Shown here piece by piece: positions 24,028 to 34,369 of a DNA stretch of 64,000 bases. The position numbers were made by a program, and so were the translations under genes. Under the pieces are notes generated by a model, which saw only the letters and a program-made list of their open reading frames with translations, did no database searches and was not told the DNA's origin. The DNA is from JAOBAU01 sp034667465 (GTDB taxonomy: Bacteria > Acidobacteriota > Thermoanaerobaculia > Gp7-AA8), in assembly GCA_034667465.1 (NCBI GenBank), contig JAXDJV010000007.1, positions 186,001 through 250,000 on the forward strand. Direction: 5' to 3'. Positions within the stretch are counted from its first letter, which is position 1. Each line of letters begins with the position of its first letter.

Positions 24028-27000
24028 TCAGAACGTGAAGCGGTTCAACTCTCGCCAGTTACCTGACAGCGGGACGCCGTTCACGAAAATGCCGCGCTGC
24101 AGATCGGTCGTCTGCACGATGTTCCCGAGCACCGTCCAGAGATTGCCCGACGTGCGAATGCCGAGTGCCGTGTCGCCCTCGAACCGGCCGAAGATCTGAT
24201 TCGAATCGGCGACCACGGTTTCGGTGCCCAGAAAGACACCGACGTCGAGAATCTGACGCTCCTCGAATCGCTGCGCGCAGATATTGCCGCCGAACGTGCA
24301 GCGGATCGTTTCGCCGACCACGCGCACCATTCCGAGCACGGCAACGTCGCCTTCGCATTCGACGGTATTCGCGCGAATCAGGACGAGCGACGTCGCCGGC
24401 CCGACGCTCACCCACCAGAATCCGGGAAAGACCACCGCAAAACCGTCCAGGATGGCGACACGCGTGAAGTTCGCGTTTCCTGTCGCCGTCACGCGGTTGA
24501 CCGCGTCCGTGATCGCCTGCGTGGCAACTCCCGGCAACGTGAAGACCGGGAAGTTACGCGCGGGCGGCGCCTGAACGCGGATCGCGTATACATGACCGTT
24601 CGTCAGCCGGATCCCGACCGGTGACTGGCCCTGACCTTCGACTGCTTTTCCTCTGGTGTGAATGATGTTGTTCGTGATCTCGACGACACCGAGCGGCGGC
24701 GTCACGTAAATCGCCGCCGACGAAAACAGGTTGAAACGTCCCTCTACAGAAAACTCCGGCGTTGCCGCGACGTCGCGAATGCGATTCTCATGAATGCGGA
24801 CGCGGATCGGTGAATCGACGCGGATACCGTTCGCCGGAAAGTGCAGCCTCTCCGCGCGCATTGGAAGACCGACCCGTTCGATCACGTTCGCCGCCACCTC
24901 CGCCTCGCACATCGCCGCGAGACGAATGCCGAAGCAGTGATCGGAATCGTCGTGGCCGAGGGCGACGTCGCGGATCTCGTTTCCTTCGATCTTCAGGTTC
25001 GAGCGGCGCGCCCGATCCAGGAGGAACACGCCCGCACCGGCGGCCTGTCGAATGAAGTTGTGCGTGACGATCAATCCTTCAACCGGATCGGCGACAAGCA
25101 CGCCGTGACCGCGCGTGTTGCTGCAGTGATTGCCCGAGACGAGACAATCGCTGAGCACACCCGACGGCGGATTCGTGTAGAGAGCGATCGAGCTGTATGT
25201 CTGATCGACCTGGACGAGCTCGTTCTTTCCATCGTCGAAGACGAAGCGACCGAGAATGACGTTGTTCGCGATCGTCGTGCGATCGGCGCTCGTTCCGATG
25301 CCTGCGCGTGCGGTCGTGACCTGGTTTCCGTCGACGATGTTCGAGAAGCCGCTGCGCGTCGTTCCCTCCATCCGAATCCCGGAGGTCACGGCCGTGATCG
25401 TGTTCTCGCGAATGACGGCGGCGACGGCGCGGCCGACCAGGAGAATGCCACCGTCCGTGCAGTCGATCGTGTTTCCGCGAATCTCGATGCCGAGGGCAAC
25501 GAGTAATCCAGGAACCTGCTTCTGCGGATCGGTGATCGGTCCGATGCCGACCGGCGCGGTGATCTCGCAGTCGAGCACCTTCGTATCGCGAACGGCGCGG
25601 TCGAGACCGATACCGATTCCCTTCACCTGAACCTGGGCGGCGGCGACCTTCTGTGATGTCTTCAGCGTGCAATGGCGAACGACGACTCCGTAGAACGTGT
25701 TGCGAATGGCGATGACCGTCGCCTCGGATTGCAAACCGCCGGAACGCGTCAGCGACAGGTTGTCGACGACGATGTCGTTGCTGCCATCGATGAGCAGCGC
25801 AGCCGGGCCGCCGCCGGTGTAGAGCAACTGACATTCGCCGTGACCATTGAGCCAGAGCGACGTCGCGCCGGTGATGTGCAGCGCGACTTCGAACGTGTAC
25901 GTGCCCGGCTTCAGACAGACCTTCCCGCCTTTCTCCGCGGTCACTTTGTCGATCGCCATCTGGATCGTCCACTTGCCCGATCGATGGTCCTCGGGGTTCA
26001 CGCATGAAGCGCACTCGCAATCGCAGTCAGGCGGCCAGAGCGTCCGGCAATCGCTGGCGACACTCACCGCGGCTTTGGTGCCGAGGTTGTCGATGAGCGC
26101 AAGCGGTGCGTAGTGATGGATCACGCCGCGCGACCGCGCGTTGACCAGCGGACCGGCGGAATGCGTCGCTTCGCGCGCCGCGAACATCCAGAATTCGCCG
26201 TGACGCGCGGCGCCGGTGATCTCGACCGAGATTCCGCTTTCCAGTGCGATCGGTCCGCCGCTGGCGACGAGCAGATGATCGGGATCGAGCAGATTTTCCT
26301 GGTCCCACTTCGTGATCCACGCGTGCGGATCGGGTGACGGTCCGGCCGGCGCCACTGCTCGATCGATCGTGATCTCGCGCAGCGTCTCGTCGACTTTCAG
26401 AATGACCGCCATCGTTCCCGGCTCTTCGCGAAGTGCGAGCCGCTCGCTGAGCACTTCGATGCGATCGCCGGGAGAGAAACGGAACTGCGAATCACGGCCG
26501 GTGCGCTCGACTTTCAGAATCGATTCCGTCGCCGCCACGCCCGGCTTGATCTCTTCGATGCGCCCCTGGATCGGATCGCGCGAGAACTTGAATTTCGGCG
26601 GCGAGAACGAGCCGTGCACTTCGACGCGGTAGTGATGGTTCTCGACATCGCGGAAACCGCCGGCCTCCGGCAGTACGCATGGATCGGGCTCCTGTCCCGG
26701 CGGATCAACCGATACCGTGAGCCGCGCCGGCGACGGCGGGAAAATCTTGTTGAGATCGATGCCGCAATTGAGTCCGCCGCGCTGCAGGATCTTCACCTGC
26801 CAGATCGTTTTCCCGCGCGTCGTCGTATCGATGCCGCGAAGCGCCGGCTCGAGCAGATCGGGATCCTGAACGGCGGTGATCTCGCGCTCCCACACATCGA
26901 GATACGCGAGCGCACGTCCGGCGGGAAACGAGCCGAGCGCCGGAGGATTCGGATAGAACGGCTGCGTCGCATACGTGAGCGGATCGGAAGCAAACGCTTC

Positions 27001-27267
27001 GGCCAGCACTCCATCGACGTACATGCGGCCGGCGCCGATGGCCAGATCGGCGGCGCCCGCGGCAGTGATGCGAAACGCGTTCGGCGTCGTCGCGCGCGGC
27101 ACCGCCAGATCGCTCATGACGTCGCGCGCCGCGGTGCGGTCGCGGCGCGTGAGGATGGCGCTCTGCTCGTTGAGATCGGAGTCGAGCCTCACCCTTCCCT
27201 GCTGGTGCAGGACCTCGGAGAACCGCTCCGTCTCATCGAATGTGAATCGGCTGTAATCGCCTGACAT
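24028..27267 (-). CDS. Giant eCIS beta-helix protein with DUF6519-like N-terminus
   Basis: 1079 residues. The N-terminus (MSGDYSRFTFDETERFSEVLHQQGRV and LDSDLNEQSAI) matches the DUF6519 head found on phage-tail-like baseplate proteins. About residues 430-960 read as right-handed parallel beta-helix rungs: repeated NTF, GNTIDCTDGGI, RENTIT, GNQVTTARAGI, ANNVILG and GNHCSNTRGHGV, as in pectate-lyase-like folds. In the head region DCDCECASC near residue 420 holds four cysteines. Best explained as the tail fibre or receptor-binding component of the injection system, though an enzymatic carbohydrate-active role cannot be excluded. Sits 12 bp after the tail protein I-like gene. Confidence 0.8.
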   Translation of the reverse strand: MSGDYSRFTFDETERFSEVLHQQGRVRLDSDLNEQSAILTRRDRTAARDVMSDLAVPRATTPNAFRITAAGAADLAIGAGRMYVDGVLAEAFASDPLTYATQPFYPNPPALGSFPAGRALAYLDVWEREITAVQDPDLLEPALRGIDTTTRGKTIWQVKILQRGGLNCGIDLNKIFPPSPARLTVSVDPPGQEPDPCVLPEAGGFRDVENHHYRVEVHGSFSPPKFKFSRDPIQGRIEEIKPGVAATESILKVERTGRDSQFRFSPGDRIEVLSERLALREEPGTMAVILKVDETLREITIDRAVAPAGPSPDPHAWITKWDQENLLDPDHLLVASGGPIALESGISVEITGAARHGEFWMFAAREATHSAGPLVNARSRGVIHHYAPLALIDNLGTKAAVSVASDCRTLWPPDCDCECASCVNPEDHRSGKWTIQMAIDKVTAEKGGKVCLKPGTYTFEVALHITGATSLWLNGHGECQLLYTGGGPAALLIDGSNDIVVDNLSLTRSGGLQSEATVIAIRNTFYGVVVRHCTLKTSQKVAAAQVQVKGIGIGLDRAVRDTKVLDCEITAPVGIGPITDPQKQVPGLLVALGIEIRGNTIDCTDGGILLVGRAVAAVIRENTITAVTSGIRMEGTTRSGFSNIVDGNQVTTARAGIGTSADRTTIANNVILGRFVFDDGKNELVQVDQTYSSIALYTNPPSGVLSDCLVSGNHCSNTRGHGVLVADPVEGLIVTHNFIRQAAGAGVFLLDRARRSNLKIEGNEIRDVALGHDDSDHCFGIRLAAMCEAEVAANVIERVGLPMRAERLHFPANGIRVDSPIRVRIHENRIRDVAATPEFSVEGRFNLFSSAAIYVTPPLGVVEITNNIIHTRGKAVEGQGQSPVGIRLTNGHVYAIRVQAPPARNFPVFTLPGVATQAITDAVNRVTATGNANFTRVAILDGFAVVFPGFWWVSVGPATSLVLIRANTVECEGDVAVLGMVRVVGETIRCTFGGNICAQRFEERQILDVGVFLGTETVVADSNQIFGRFEGDTALGIRTSGNLWTVLGNIVQTTDLQRGIFVNGVPLSGNWRELNRFTF

Positions 27268-27279
27268 GTGCGGCTCCTC

Positions 27280-29454
27280 TCACGTCACGAAAATCAGTCC
27301 GGCCTGAAGGCCGAACGGCAGATGCTCGTCGAGCCGCGCGCGCAGATTCGCCTCGCGCTGCGGCTGTTTCAGGTGGCAGTACACGCCCATCTCCGAGAAG
27401 TCCTCGGCGCCGGTGGAAATCTGTTTCGGGATGCTGGCGTGAAGCTGTGCGTATCCGGGATCGGGATAGTGAAGCGACGTGAACGACGGCACGAGAAACG
27501 TGCGCACCGTGTCGGCGATCTTCTTCCGCTCCGCGACCGTGAGCGGAATGCGCGGACGCCGTGCCGACGCCGCTTCGATTCGCGTTCGGATCTCGAAATC
27601 CGGCTGGCAGTGATAGCGCCGGGGCGTGCGCGAGCCGTCCGGAAGAAAACTGAAACGCGCGCAACCCTGCTGCCGCCGCTCGACGAGCACGATTCCGGTG
27701 AAGATCGATTCGCTCGCCATCGGCAACTCGCGAACGTTCACGCTGCCGAACACCGTCGAACGCTCGATGCGCAGCGCCGGACCGGGACCACCGTTGCTCG
27801 TCGCCGCGATCGCCGCGCCACCGTCCGCGTCGATGATGCTGTCGACGATCGTGATGCCGCGCGCACCGGGCGACAGGAACAGCGGACCGGTGATGCTGAA
27901 TGCGACCTGCAGGCGGAACTTGTCGACGGCGGCGGGAGCCGCGGAGACCGAGATGCTCGGCGATGGCGCATCAGGCTTGATGGTCGTGTGCAGCAGCCGG
28001 AGCGTTCCGGCGCGCGCGGTCACGTCGATCGTTCCTTCGATCAGGAGTCCGGACAGCGTCACCGTTGCGCCGTCGCCGCATGCGATCTCGATCGGAGTCG
28101 TGCAATGGATGTGCGGCTGCGTGTGATCGAGCGCTTCGATGGCGATGCGGTGGTTGGCGAGCGGATCGAGCACCAGCGGTCCCGCCTCGTCGTACGTCCG
28201 GTCGTCAGGCAGCGTGATGATCGCGTGCGGACGACCATCACTCTTCCATTCGGCGATCGCTTTCGCAACCGTATCGCGCAGCGGATTGGTTTTGTCGACC
28301 GCGTAAATCTTTTCGCCCTGGCGATGGATCCGCCACGACGAGCGAGCGTAACTGCCGCCGCCGACGTCGCTCGGGAAACCGTAGTGATACGAAACGCTGA
28401 CAGCCGGCGTGCCGTAGCCGTCGCCGAGCGCAATTCGTCCGGTGTGCACGTCGAGCGCGACGATCTTTCCGATCGGCTGCCGCCAGTTCGTCAGATCCGA
28501 CGCGCAGATCTTCTCCGGCGGCACGAGGACGTTGTCGAGATAGATGGCAAGGCTGCGATCGAAATCCGGCAACTGGTCAGGATCGCCGTAAAAGTCGGTC
28601 GCCGGCGGTGGTCCCGGCGCGAGTTGCTTCGGACGCAGATCGCGGCGCAGCAGCGCCTGGCGAATCGGTCCCGGAATCTCCGCCTCGGTCGATCCGCGAT
28701 TGTCGCTGCGTTGCGCGCGCGTGAAGAGCGGCTCGTCGATGCCGAGGCGATTCGCGCGGAAGCGGTTGGAGGGCGAGGTCGCATCGGCGCGCGCATCGAC
28801 ACGCTCCAGCGAATACGCGCGCAGTCGCCAGAGGAAGAACGCGACGTTCCGCACTTCGTACCAGCCGTCGAACTGATTGATCTTCCGCACGTCGACGAGA
28901 TGGCTCGTCGTATCGAACGGTCCGTTCATCCGCTCGAGCAGCTCGTCCGTGCGCAGATCGGGACACTCGTGGCAGAAGAGACGCAGGTGATTGCGAATCC
29001 ACTGCGACCACTGCAAATGCTCGAACATTTCGACGACGTGCGTTCCCCAGCCGGTGACGTCAGCGGCGAGCCCCTCGAGCATCGCCAGCGTCGCGGTGGT
29101 CTTGCGATAACGAATCGTCTTCGCGACGTCGGGGCGGGAACGCAGCGCCGTGCGCGGAAAAAAGCGCGGACCGTTGAGATCGGGGAAGAGGCCGGCGAGC
29201 TGTTCGTCGGCGCTGCTGCTGCCGCTGTACAGCGTTGAAGTGCCGAGGAGATCGCCGATGTACGGGATGACCCAGTCGGCGCAGGTCTCGATGAACTGAT
29301 CGACGTAAAGCTGCGCGAGATCTTCCTCGACGACGCCGATCTCGCGCGCGATGACGGTGAGCAGCGCGCGCAACTCGCCGTTCGCATCGTCGCGATTGCG
29401 ATAGACGGCGGGAAGCAGCGCCATGAGGCGATCGGCATCGAACGACGTCGTCAT
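27280..29454 (-). CDS. Tail protein I-like baseplate protein with beta-rich C-terminus
   Basis: 724 residues. The N-terminal 200 residues (LMALLPAVYRNRDDANGELRALLTVIAREIGVVEEDL, then DWVIPYIGDLLGTSTLY and RPDVAKTIRYRKTTATLAMLEGL) fit phage tail protein I, which links the baseplate wedge to fibres. The rest is beta-rich with right-handed-helix features (RIERSTVFGSVNV, LSGLLIEGTIDV, ADGGAAIAATSNGGPGPALRI). The start overlaps the stop of the previous baseplate gene as ATGA. It probably sits at the baseplate periphery and holds the giant beta-helix protein encoded next. Confidence 0.82.
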   Translation of the reverse strand: MTTSFDADRLMALLPAVYRNRDDANGELRALLTVIAREIGVVEEDLAQLYVDQFIETCADWVIPYIGDLLGTSTLYSGSSSADEQLAGLFPDLNGPRFFPRTALRSRPDVAKTIRYRKTTATLAMLEGLAADVTGWGTHVVEMFEHLQWSQWIRNHLRLFCHECPDLRTDELLERMNGPFDTTSHLVDVRKINQFDGWYEVRNVAFFLWRLRAYSLERVDARADATSPSNRFRANRLGIDEPLFTRAQRSDNRGSTEAEIPGPIRQALLRRDLRPKQLAPGPPPATDFYGDPDQLPDFDRSLAIYLDNVLVPPEKICASDLTNWRQPIGKIVALDVHTGRIALGDGYGTPAVSVSYHYGFPSDVGGGSYARSSWRIHRQGEKIYAVDKTNPLRDTVAKAIAEWKSDGRPHAIITLPDDRTYDEAGPLVLDPLANHRIAIEALDHTQPHIHCTTPIEIACGDGATVTLSGLLIEGTIDVTARAGTLRLLHTTIKPDAPSPSISVSAAPAAVDKFRLQVAFSITGPLFLSPGARGITIVDSIIDADGGAAIAATSNGGPGPALRIERSTVFGSVNVRELPMASESIFTGIVLVERRQQGCARFSFLPDGSRTPRRYHCQPDFEIRTRIEAASARRPRIPLTVAERKKIADTVRTFLVPSFTSLHYPDPGYAQLHASIPKQISTGAEDFSEMGVYCHLKQPQREANLRARLDEHLPFGLQAGLIFVT

Positions 29455-31910
29455 CGCGCCTCCGTGATCGTCGCGGTATCGAGGATGAGAATCTCGGCTG
29501 TCTGCAGCGTGCCGTTCGCAAACTGGCGCGGCTTCGCGGCACCGAGACGCTCCTGGCGCGTGGCCGAATCGGTGCTGCGATAGAGAAGATCGACGTCGAC
29601 GGAGCGGACGCCGGCGACCGAATGCATCACCGCCACGAGATCGGAGAGATCGACCGCTTCACCGAATGACCGCGCGTCGAAGGAGAATGCCGCGGCGAGC
29701 GCGTCGCGCACTCCCTGCAGCACGACCGAGGACACGCGATCGGCCTCGACGCCGACCTTCGCGGCGACGTTGAATCGAGCCGGCAGATACGACGCGATGC
29801 GAAGCGGAACGAACGGATCGCCGGCGGCGATGAGTGCTCCGCGCAGCGCCGTGATCGTCGCATCGCCCGGTCCGAACGTCGCCCCTTTCGTGCCGGCAAC
29901 CGTGAGAAATACCTGGTACTCGCGGCCGGCCACCGACCACGTCGCGATCGCTTTCGAAATGCCGGCGAACGTCGCGGCGAAATCCTGGTAATCGCGAAGA
30001 GAGACGACGCGATCGAGCGCGCGCACTTTCCCCGGCGCATTCTCGCGCGCCTGCGACATTAACTCCGGATCGGTGCCGCCGGTCGCGGGAAGCGGATTGT
30101 CGACGCCGTCGAGACCGAGCGGGCGCGACATCAGGATCGTCAAGGTGTGCGCCGCGACATTCGCCGCGCTGCCGATCCCCGTCCGATAAATCGCGCGGAC
30201 GTTGTCGTGACCGGTCGGCACCGGCGCGCCTTCAGTCTTCCCGTCGCCGAACTGCACGAACGTTTTCTCATCGGCGTCGCGCAGCGTTTCGAAGACGCGT
30301 TCGTTCGTTGCGGCGCCGTATAACGACGGCCGCTCGTGCCAGATGATGTCGTTCACGAAGAGCTGCAGCGTCGACGCGGCGCCGGTCGCATCCGCGGATG
30401 AATGCACGTACGTGAGAGGTGCGTGCGACAACGCGAATCGCTGAAACGGCGTCGACGTGTCGCCGCTGCCGAGCGTCTCGCGGAACGTCTCACCGTGCGT
30501 GGCAGACGCGATGTTCGCGAAAATGCGAGCCGTCGCAACGTTGAACGAATTCACGAGCGGCGCGGCGAGACCGATCGTTGTGCGCAACGGATCGGTCGTC
30601 GTATCGACCTCCGCAATCGTGGCCGGTTCGACGACGCTGCCGGTTGCGTCGCTGATCAGCACGAGACGGCCGATCTCCGGCGGCGTGATTGCGCGATCGA
30701 GCTCGATCTTCTGCGCGAGCGAGTCAGATCGCGGTGCCTCGCCGAGCGGCAGTTCTTCGTTCGCGGCAAAAACAACGGTGCCGCGGTAGTTCGCCCCCTT
30801 GAAATCGGACGCGCTTGCCGACAACGTGAGCTGCGTCGCCTTGCCCGAGATCGCCTGCGCCGCTTTCGTCACCTGAGTAACGGTGCTGACCTTGAACAAC
30901 TGCGGCGCGACGTTGCCGCTTTGGAGGATCGCGCGCGATCCCGGACGAATCGCGAGCTGCTCGCCTTCGACGAAGATCTTCGCGCCGTCAATCGGGAACT
31001 CCCACTCGTTTTCCGTTGTGATCTTCGAATCGACGCTGCCGCTGAACGCAGTACGCGTGTCGCCCGACAACGTTCGCGGATCGGGTGCGTTATGACCGAA
31101 AAGACTCGCCTGCACGCGGAAGGCGTAGACGATCACCTTCGCGTTTCCGCTCACAGTCACCGCGGACGTGAGGCCATCGCCCCACGTGACGAACGTTCGT
31201 CCGTTGTCGAAATCGGGAGAGACGCTCGCGACGCGGCGGAAATTGGCGTGCGCGTCGTCGTTGAAAAACAGCAGGCCGTCGCCGACGGAGAGATTCGTCG
31301 CGGTACCGGCGAAGTAAATCGAGGTATCGCCCTGCTTCGGAATGCTTGCCGAGTTGCGGCGCGGCGTCAGCTCATTCCACTCCGCGCGTGCCTCGAGCAG
31401 TGACGACGTCTCGAACGTCTGCGGCACTTCGTTCTGTCCCGGAACGCTCTGCACCTTCGTTCCGGCGTCGAGCGTCACGTGACCCGGCGCGCCCTCGGAA
31501 TCATCAACAGCGAACGCGAGCCACGCGCCGGCCGCGACGCCGGGCGAAAGCCTGTAGCCGATGAGCCGCGTCAGCTCGACGACCGACAGTCGTTCGCCCG
31601 CCGTTCGGAGATATGACTCGTTCGCGATCCGCTCCTGGTAAAACGTCAGCACGTCCGCGCTCGTCGCCCACGCATCGAGCAACGCGATCGAGAAGTCGTC
31701 GCGATCGCGCGTGAGACGCGCCAGCGGAAAGTCGCTCGTCCCGTCATCGAGCAGTCGCGACGTTCCGGCGATCGTGCCGAGCATGCTGCGCATGAACGAC
31801 GGGTAGTCGCCGGCGCGATAGACGATCGCCGAAAGGCCGTGACGATTCGACGTGACGCGCGGCGTTTCCTGATGCACGCCCGCGCAGCAGCCGCACGCGC
31901 AGCCGCTCAT
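29451..31910 (-). CDS. Putative baseplate assembly protein (Afp12-like)
   Basis: 819 residues. N-terminal Cys-rich MSGCACGCCAG is followed by a conserved region (GDYPSFMRSMLGTI, FSIALLDAWATSADVLTFYQERIANESYL, VVELTRLIGYRLSPGVAAGAWLAFAVDD) and a baseplate J-like C-terminal part (ALDRVVSLRDYQDFAATFAGI, PARFNVAAKVGVEADRV). This matches the second of the two large wedge proteins of eCIS and R-type-like systems. It overlaps the genes on both sides by 4 bp. Confidence 0.88.
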   Translation of the reverse strand: MSGCACGCCAGVHQETPRVTSNRHGLSAIVYRAGDYPSFMRSMLGTIAGTSRLLDDGTSDFPLARLTRDRDDFSIALLDAWATSADVLTFYQERIANESYLRTAGERLSVVELTRLIGYRLSPGVAAGAWLAFAVDDSEGAPGHVTLDAGTKVQSVPGQNEVPQTFETSSLLEARAEWNELTPRRNSASIPKQGDTSIYFAGTATNLSVGDGLLFFNDDAHANFRRVASVSPDFDNGRTFVTWGDGLTSAVTVSGNAKVIVYAFRVQASLFGHNAPDPRTLSGDTRTAFSGSVDSKITTENEWEFPIDGAKIFVEGEQLAIRPGSRAILQSGNVAPQLFKVSTVTQVTKAAQAISGKATQLTLSASASDFKGANYRGTVVFAANEELPLGEAPRSDSLAQKIELDRAITPPEIGRLVLISDATGSVVEPATIAEVDTTTDPLRTTIGLAAPLVNSFNVATARIFANIASATHGETFRETLGSGDTSTPFQRFALSHAPLTYVHSSADATGAASTLQLFVNDIIWHERPSLYGAATNERVFETLRDADEKTFVQFGDGKTEGAPVPTGHDNVRAIYRTGIGSAANVAAHTLTILMSRPLGLDGVDNPLPATGGTDPELMSQARENAPGKVRALDRVVSLRDYQDFAATFAGISKAIATWSVAGREYQVFLTVAGTKGATFGPGDATITALRGALIAAGDPFVPLRIASYLPARFNVAAKVGVEADRVSSVVLQGVRDALAAAFSFDARSFGEAVDLSDLVAVMHSVAGVRSVDVDLLYRSTDSATRQERLGAAKPRQFANGTLQTAEILILDTATITEAR

Positions 31911-34369
31911 ACGCCCCCTCGCATCGTCAGCGTCAGCGAACCATGCTCGGGAAAGCTGCGATTGTTTTCGAGCCGGGCAATCTCCAGGCGGCCGAGCGAG
32001 AGGACGCCTGTATCGCGCGCATCGGTGCGCGGCTGTCCCTGTCTGCGGAAGCGATCGACGACGACGGCGTCGACGCCTTCCACATTCGCCGCCGCGGCGA
32101 TGACGCGGCTCATGATCACCGGCTCGCCGAACGTGAAGTTGTCGGGATGGAAGAACCCCGGCCGTCCATCGCGGCGCACGCCAGCCGTGAAGAGATCGCG
32201 CAGCTCCGATTCCACTTCGGCGCGGAAGTGGCCGGGGCGAACGCAGACCGACAACGCGATCTCCATCGAGACAAAGAGCGGCGAGAGGACTTCGACATCT
32301 TTGCCGATGACGCGATACCTCTCGACGTGTGCGCGGATCAGCTCGCGGAACGCGTCGTCGACTTCGAGCCCGCCCGGCCGATCGACGGAATCGAAGACGG
32401 TGAACCAGCTGCCGGTCCAGCGGAACGTCGCAGCCGCGCGATCGACGGCCGGATGACGCTCGGTCACCTCGGCGTAATCAGCCTCGGTGACCGCGCGCTC
32501 CCGCGTGTTGCGAAACGCGGCAGGCGCCGCACGCCGCGCATGCTCGATCGCTTCCGGCTCCACGCCGCCCGTGCCGCCGAGCGGATTCCAGGCGAAGTTG
32601 ACATCGGTGTTGCTGCTGACGATGTGCGTCAGCGAGTCGGGTCCGAGGTTGCCGGCGATTCCGTTGCCGATGCGATACGTTGCCGTGAACGGAGTACCGG
32701 ACGATGGCCGCAATCCGTAGTCGCCATCGCCGAAACGAATCGTCGCGAAGCCGTCGTCTTCGACGTCGGCGACGAAATGCGGCTTGTCCGATTCGCTCTC
32801 GAGCAGATCGTGACGCGGTTCCCAGTTCCGCAGCCCGATGCCGTCCGGGGAGAAGAGCGCAATCGACGGCAGCACATCGTCCATCGGCCAGTGCAGCACG
32901 GAGTGCGCGGATGTCGGATCGAGCGGCGCGCTTTGCGTCAGCGGCGCAAAATGCAGACGCGGCGAGAAGCGCGGCAACACCGCGACCGCGCCGGCCGGCT
33001 CGCAGAAATCTCCGCTCGCCGCCGGCGGACGGAAGAGCCGCGGCTCCGGCACGACGCCGAGAACGTCCGGGACGCTTTCGCCGTGATCGGCGATGACGAG
33101 ATTTCCGACCGCGATCGTCACGTTCGACAGAAAGAGCGGCGCGCCGTCGGCGTCGCGGATCGTCGCGGAAATGCAGAGCGGGAACGGCAGCGCGTCGGCT
33201 TCATCCCACTCGATCTCAGTGATCGGCGTGCCTGTGAGTGTGTCGACGCTCTTCGCCGCACGCGTGAGACGAACGACGTGGCGATGCGTCCGATCGGCGT
33301 CGGCGGCGCTGCCGGTGCGCGGCCCGAGAACTTCGCCGAAGAGCAGAAAATCGCCCGCACTCACCTTCGGAAGCTTGAGAAGCGTCGCCGACGTCGCGCC
33401 GCATTCGAGACAGCAGTCGCGCGAGCCCCACGTGTAGAACGTCAGCAGGTTCTGATCGGGCTCGAGGTTCGTTTCGACCATCGACTCGAACACCAGCGGT
33501 CCGCGCGCGAGCGCTTCGCGCTGCGCGGCGCCCGGCTCGATCCGTTTGTCGACGCCGTCGAGACGCGTCAAAAACTGCGTCTGCAGCGGAAGCGTGACCG
33601 GCGAACCGACATTGACGTGAACGAAGACGCGCGCGTTGCAGCCGTCGCGCAACAGATAGTCGACGAGCCTCGCGTGCCGCCGCACCGACGTGCGGCGCCG
33701 CGCCGTTCCCAGATACGCCTCGGTGGCGATCGCGTCCTGTTCATAGGCGAGCCGGTCGGCGACGTACGCGAGCAACTCGACCAGCGTCACGCCGAGGTCG
33801 GCGGCGGTTCGCTCGCGCCAGCCGGGAACGAGCAGTGAGATTCGATCGAGCATCAGCCGGCGGAAGCTGCCGTAATCGCGGGCGAGGTAATCGATGCGCG
33901 GAGTCGGATCGCTGTCGGGCGGACAGTTCGCGGGGACGCGGCAATCGAAATCCGATTCGCATTCGACCTTGAACGAGAAGTCGATCGTGGAGAGCGGCGG
34001 ATCGATCCCGGCCAGCGGCGTGCGCGTCGTCGGCTGCACGAGCCGCAGCGTGTATGGCGAGAAATCGCCGCGTGCGACGACTTCGACCACGAGCACGTCG
34101 CCGTCGTACGTCGCATCCTTCACGACGATGTTGCGGATTCGCTCGCCGCCGTCGATGACGATCAGATCCTTCAGCGTCGCAGGCAGCGCCGGTGCCGCGG
34201 GCGGCGGGCTGTTGACGAAGTGGATGCGCAGAAAGCGCTGGCGGTTTGCCAGCACCGGCTCGTCGTGATCGACCACTTCCAGGAAGTCGATGCCGTTGAG
34301 CGCCGACTGCGCGCGCACCAGATCGCGACGCTCGTCGTCGCAGCAGCGATAAACGCCGGTGCTGCTCAT
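31907..34369 (-). CDS. Putative baseplate wedge protein (baseplate J/gp6-like, Afp11-like)
   Basis: About 820 residues from an ATG (MSSTGVYRCCDDERRD) overlapping the gp25 stop as ATGA, so the longer open frame upstream is ignored. A central IDYLARDYGSFRRLMLDRISLLVPGWRERTAADLGVTLVELLAYVADRLAYEQDA and a C-terminal region (ERAVTEADYAEVTERHPAVDRAAATFRWTGSW, then ALSVCVRPGHF, ELRDLFT) match the gpJ/gp6 wedge. It joins gp25 and the next wedge gene in the conserved eCIS baseplate order. Confidence 0.9.
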   Translation of the reverse strand: MSSTGVYRCCDDERRDLVRAQSALNGIDFLEVVDHDEPVLANRQRFLRIHFVNSPPPAAPALPATLKDLIVIDGGERIRNIVVKDATYDGDVLVVEVVARGDFSPYTLRLVQPTTRTPLAGIDPPLSTIDFSFKVECESDFDCRVPANCPPDSDPTPRIDYLARDYGSFRRLMLDRISLLVPGWRERTAADLGVTLVELLAYVADRLAYEQDAIATEAYLGTARRRTSVRRHARLVDYLLRDGCNARVFVHVNVGSPVTLPLQTQFLTRLDGVDKRIEPGAAQREALARGPLVFESMVETNLEPDQNLLTFYTWGSRDCCLECGATSATLLKLPKVSAGDFLLFGEVLGPRTGSAADADRTHRHVVRLTRAAKSVDTLTGTPITEIEWDEADALPFPLCISATIRDADGAPLFLSNVTIAVGNLVIADHGESVPDVLGVVPEPRLFRPPAASGDFCEPAGAVAVLPRFSPRLHFAPLTQSAPLDPTSAHSVLHWPMDDVLPSIALFSPDGIGLRNWEPRHDLLESESDKPHFVADVEDDGFATIRFGDGDYGLRPSSGTPFTATYRIGNGIAGNLGPDSLTHIVSSNTDVNFAWNPLGGTGGVEPEAIEHARRAAPAAFRNTRERAVTEADYAEVTERHPAVDRAAATFRWTGSWFTVFDSVDRPGGLEVDDAFRELIRAHVERYRVIGKDVEVLSPLFVSMEIALSVCVRPGHFRAEVESELRDLFTAGVRRDGRPGFFHPDNFTFGEPVIMSRVIAAAANVEGVDAVVVDRFRRQGQPRTDARDTGVLSLGRLEIARLENNRSFPEHGSLTLTMRGGV

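Noticed and set aside
27268..29238. Long plus-strand open frame (656 residues)
   Set aside because: Antisense to the tail protein I-like gene; Arg-rich composition with no domain.
31943..33838. Long plus-strand open frame (631 residues)
   Set aside because: It is antisense to the baseplate wedge protein, whose family motifs are clear, and it is dominated by Arg and charged residues.
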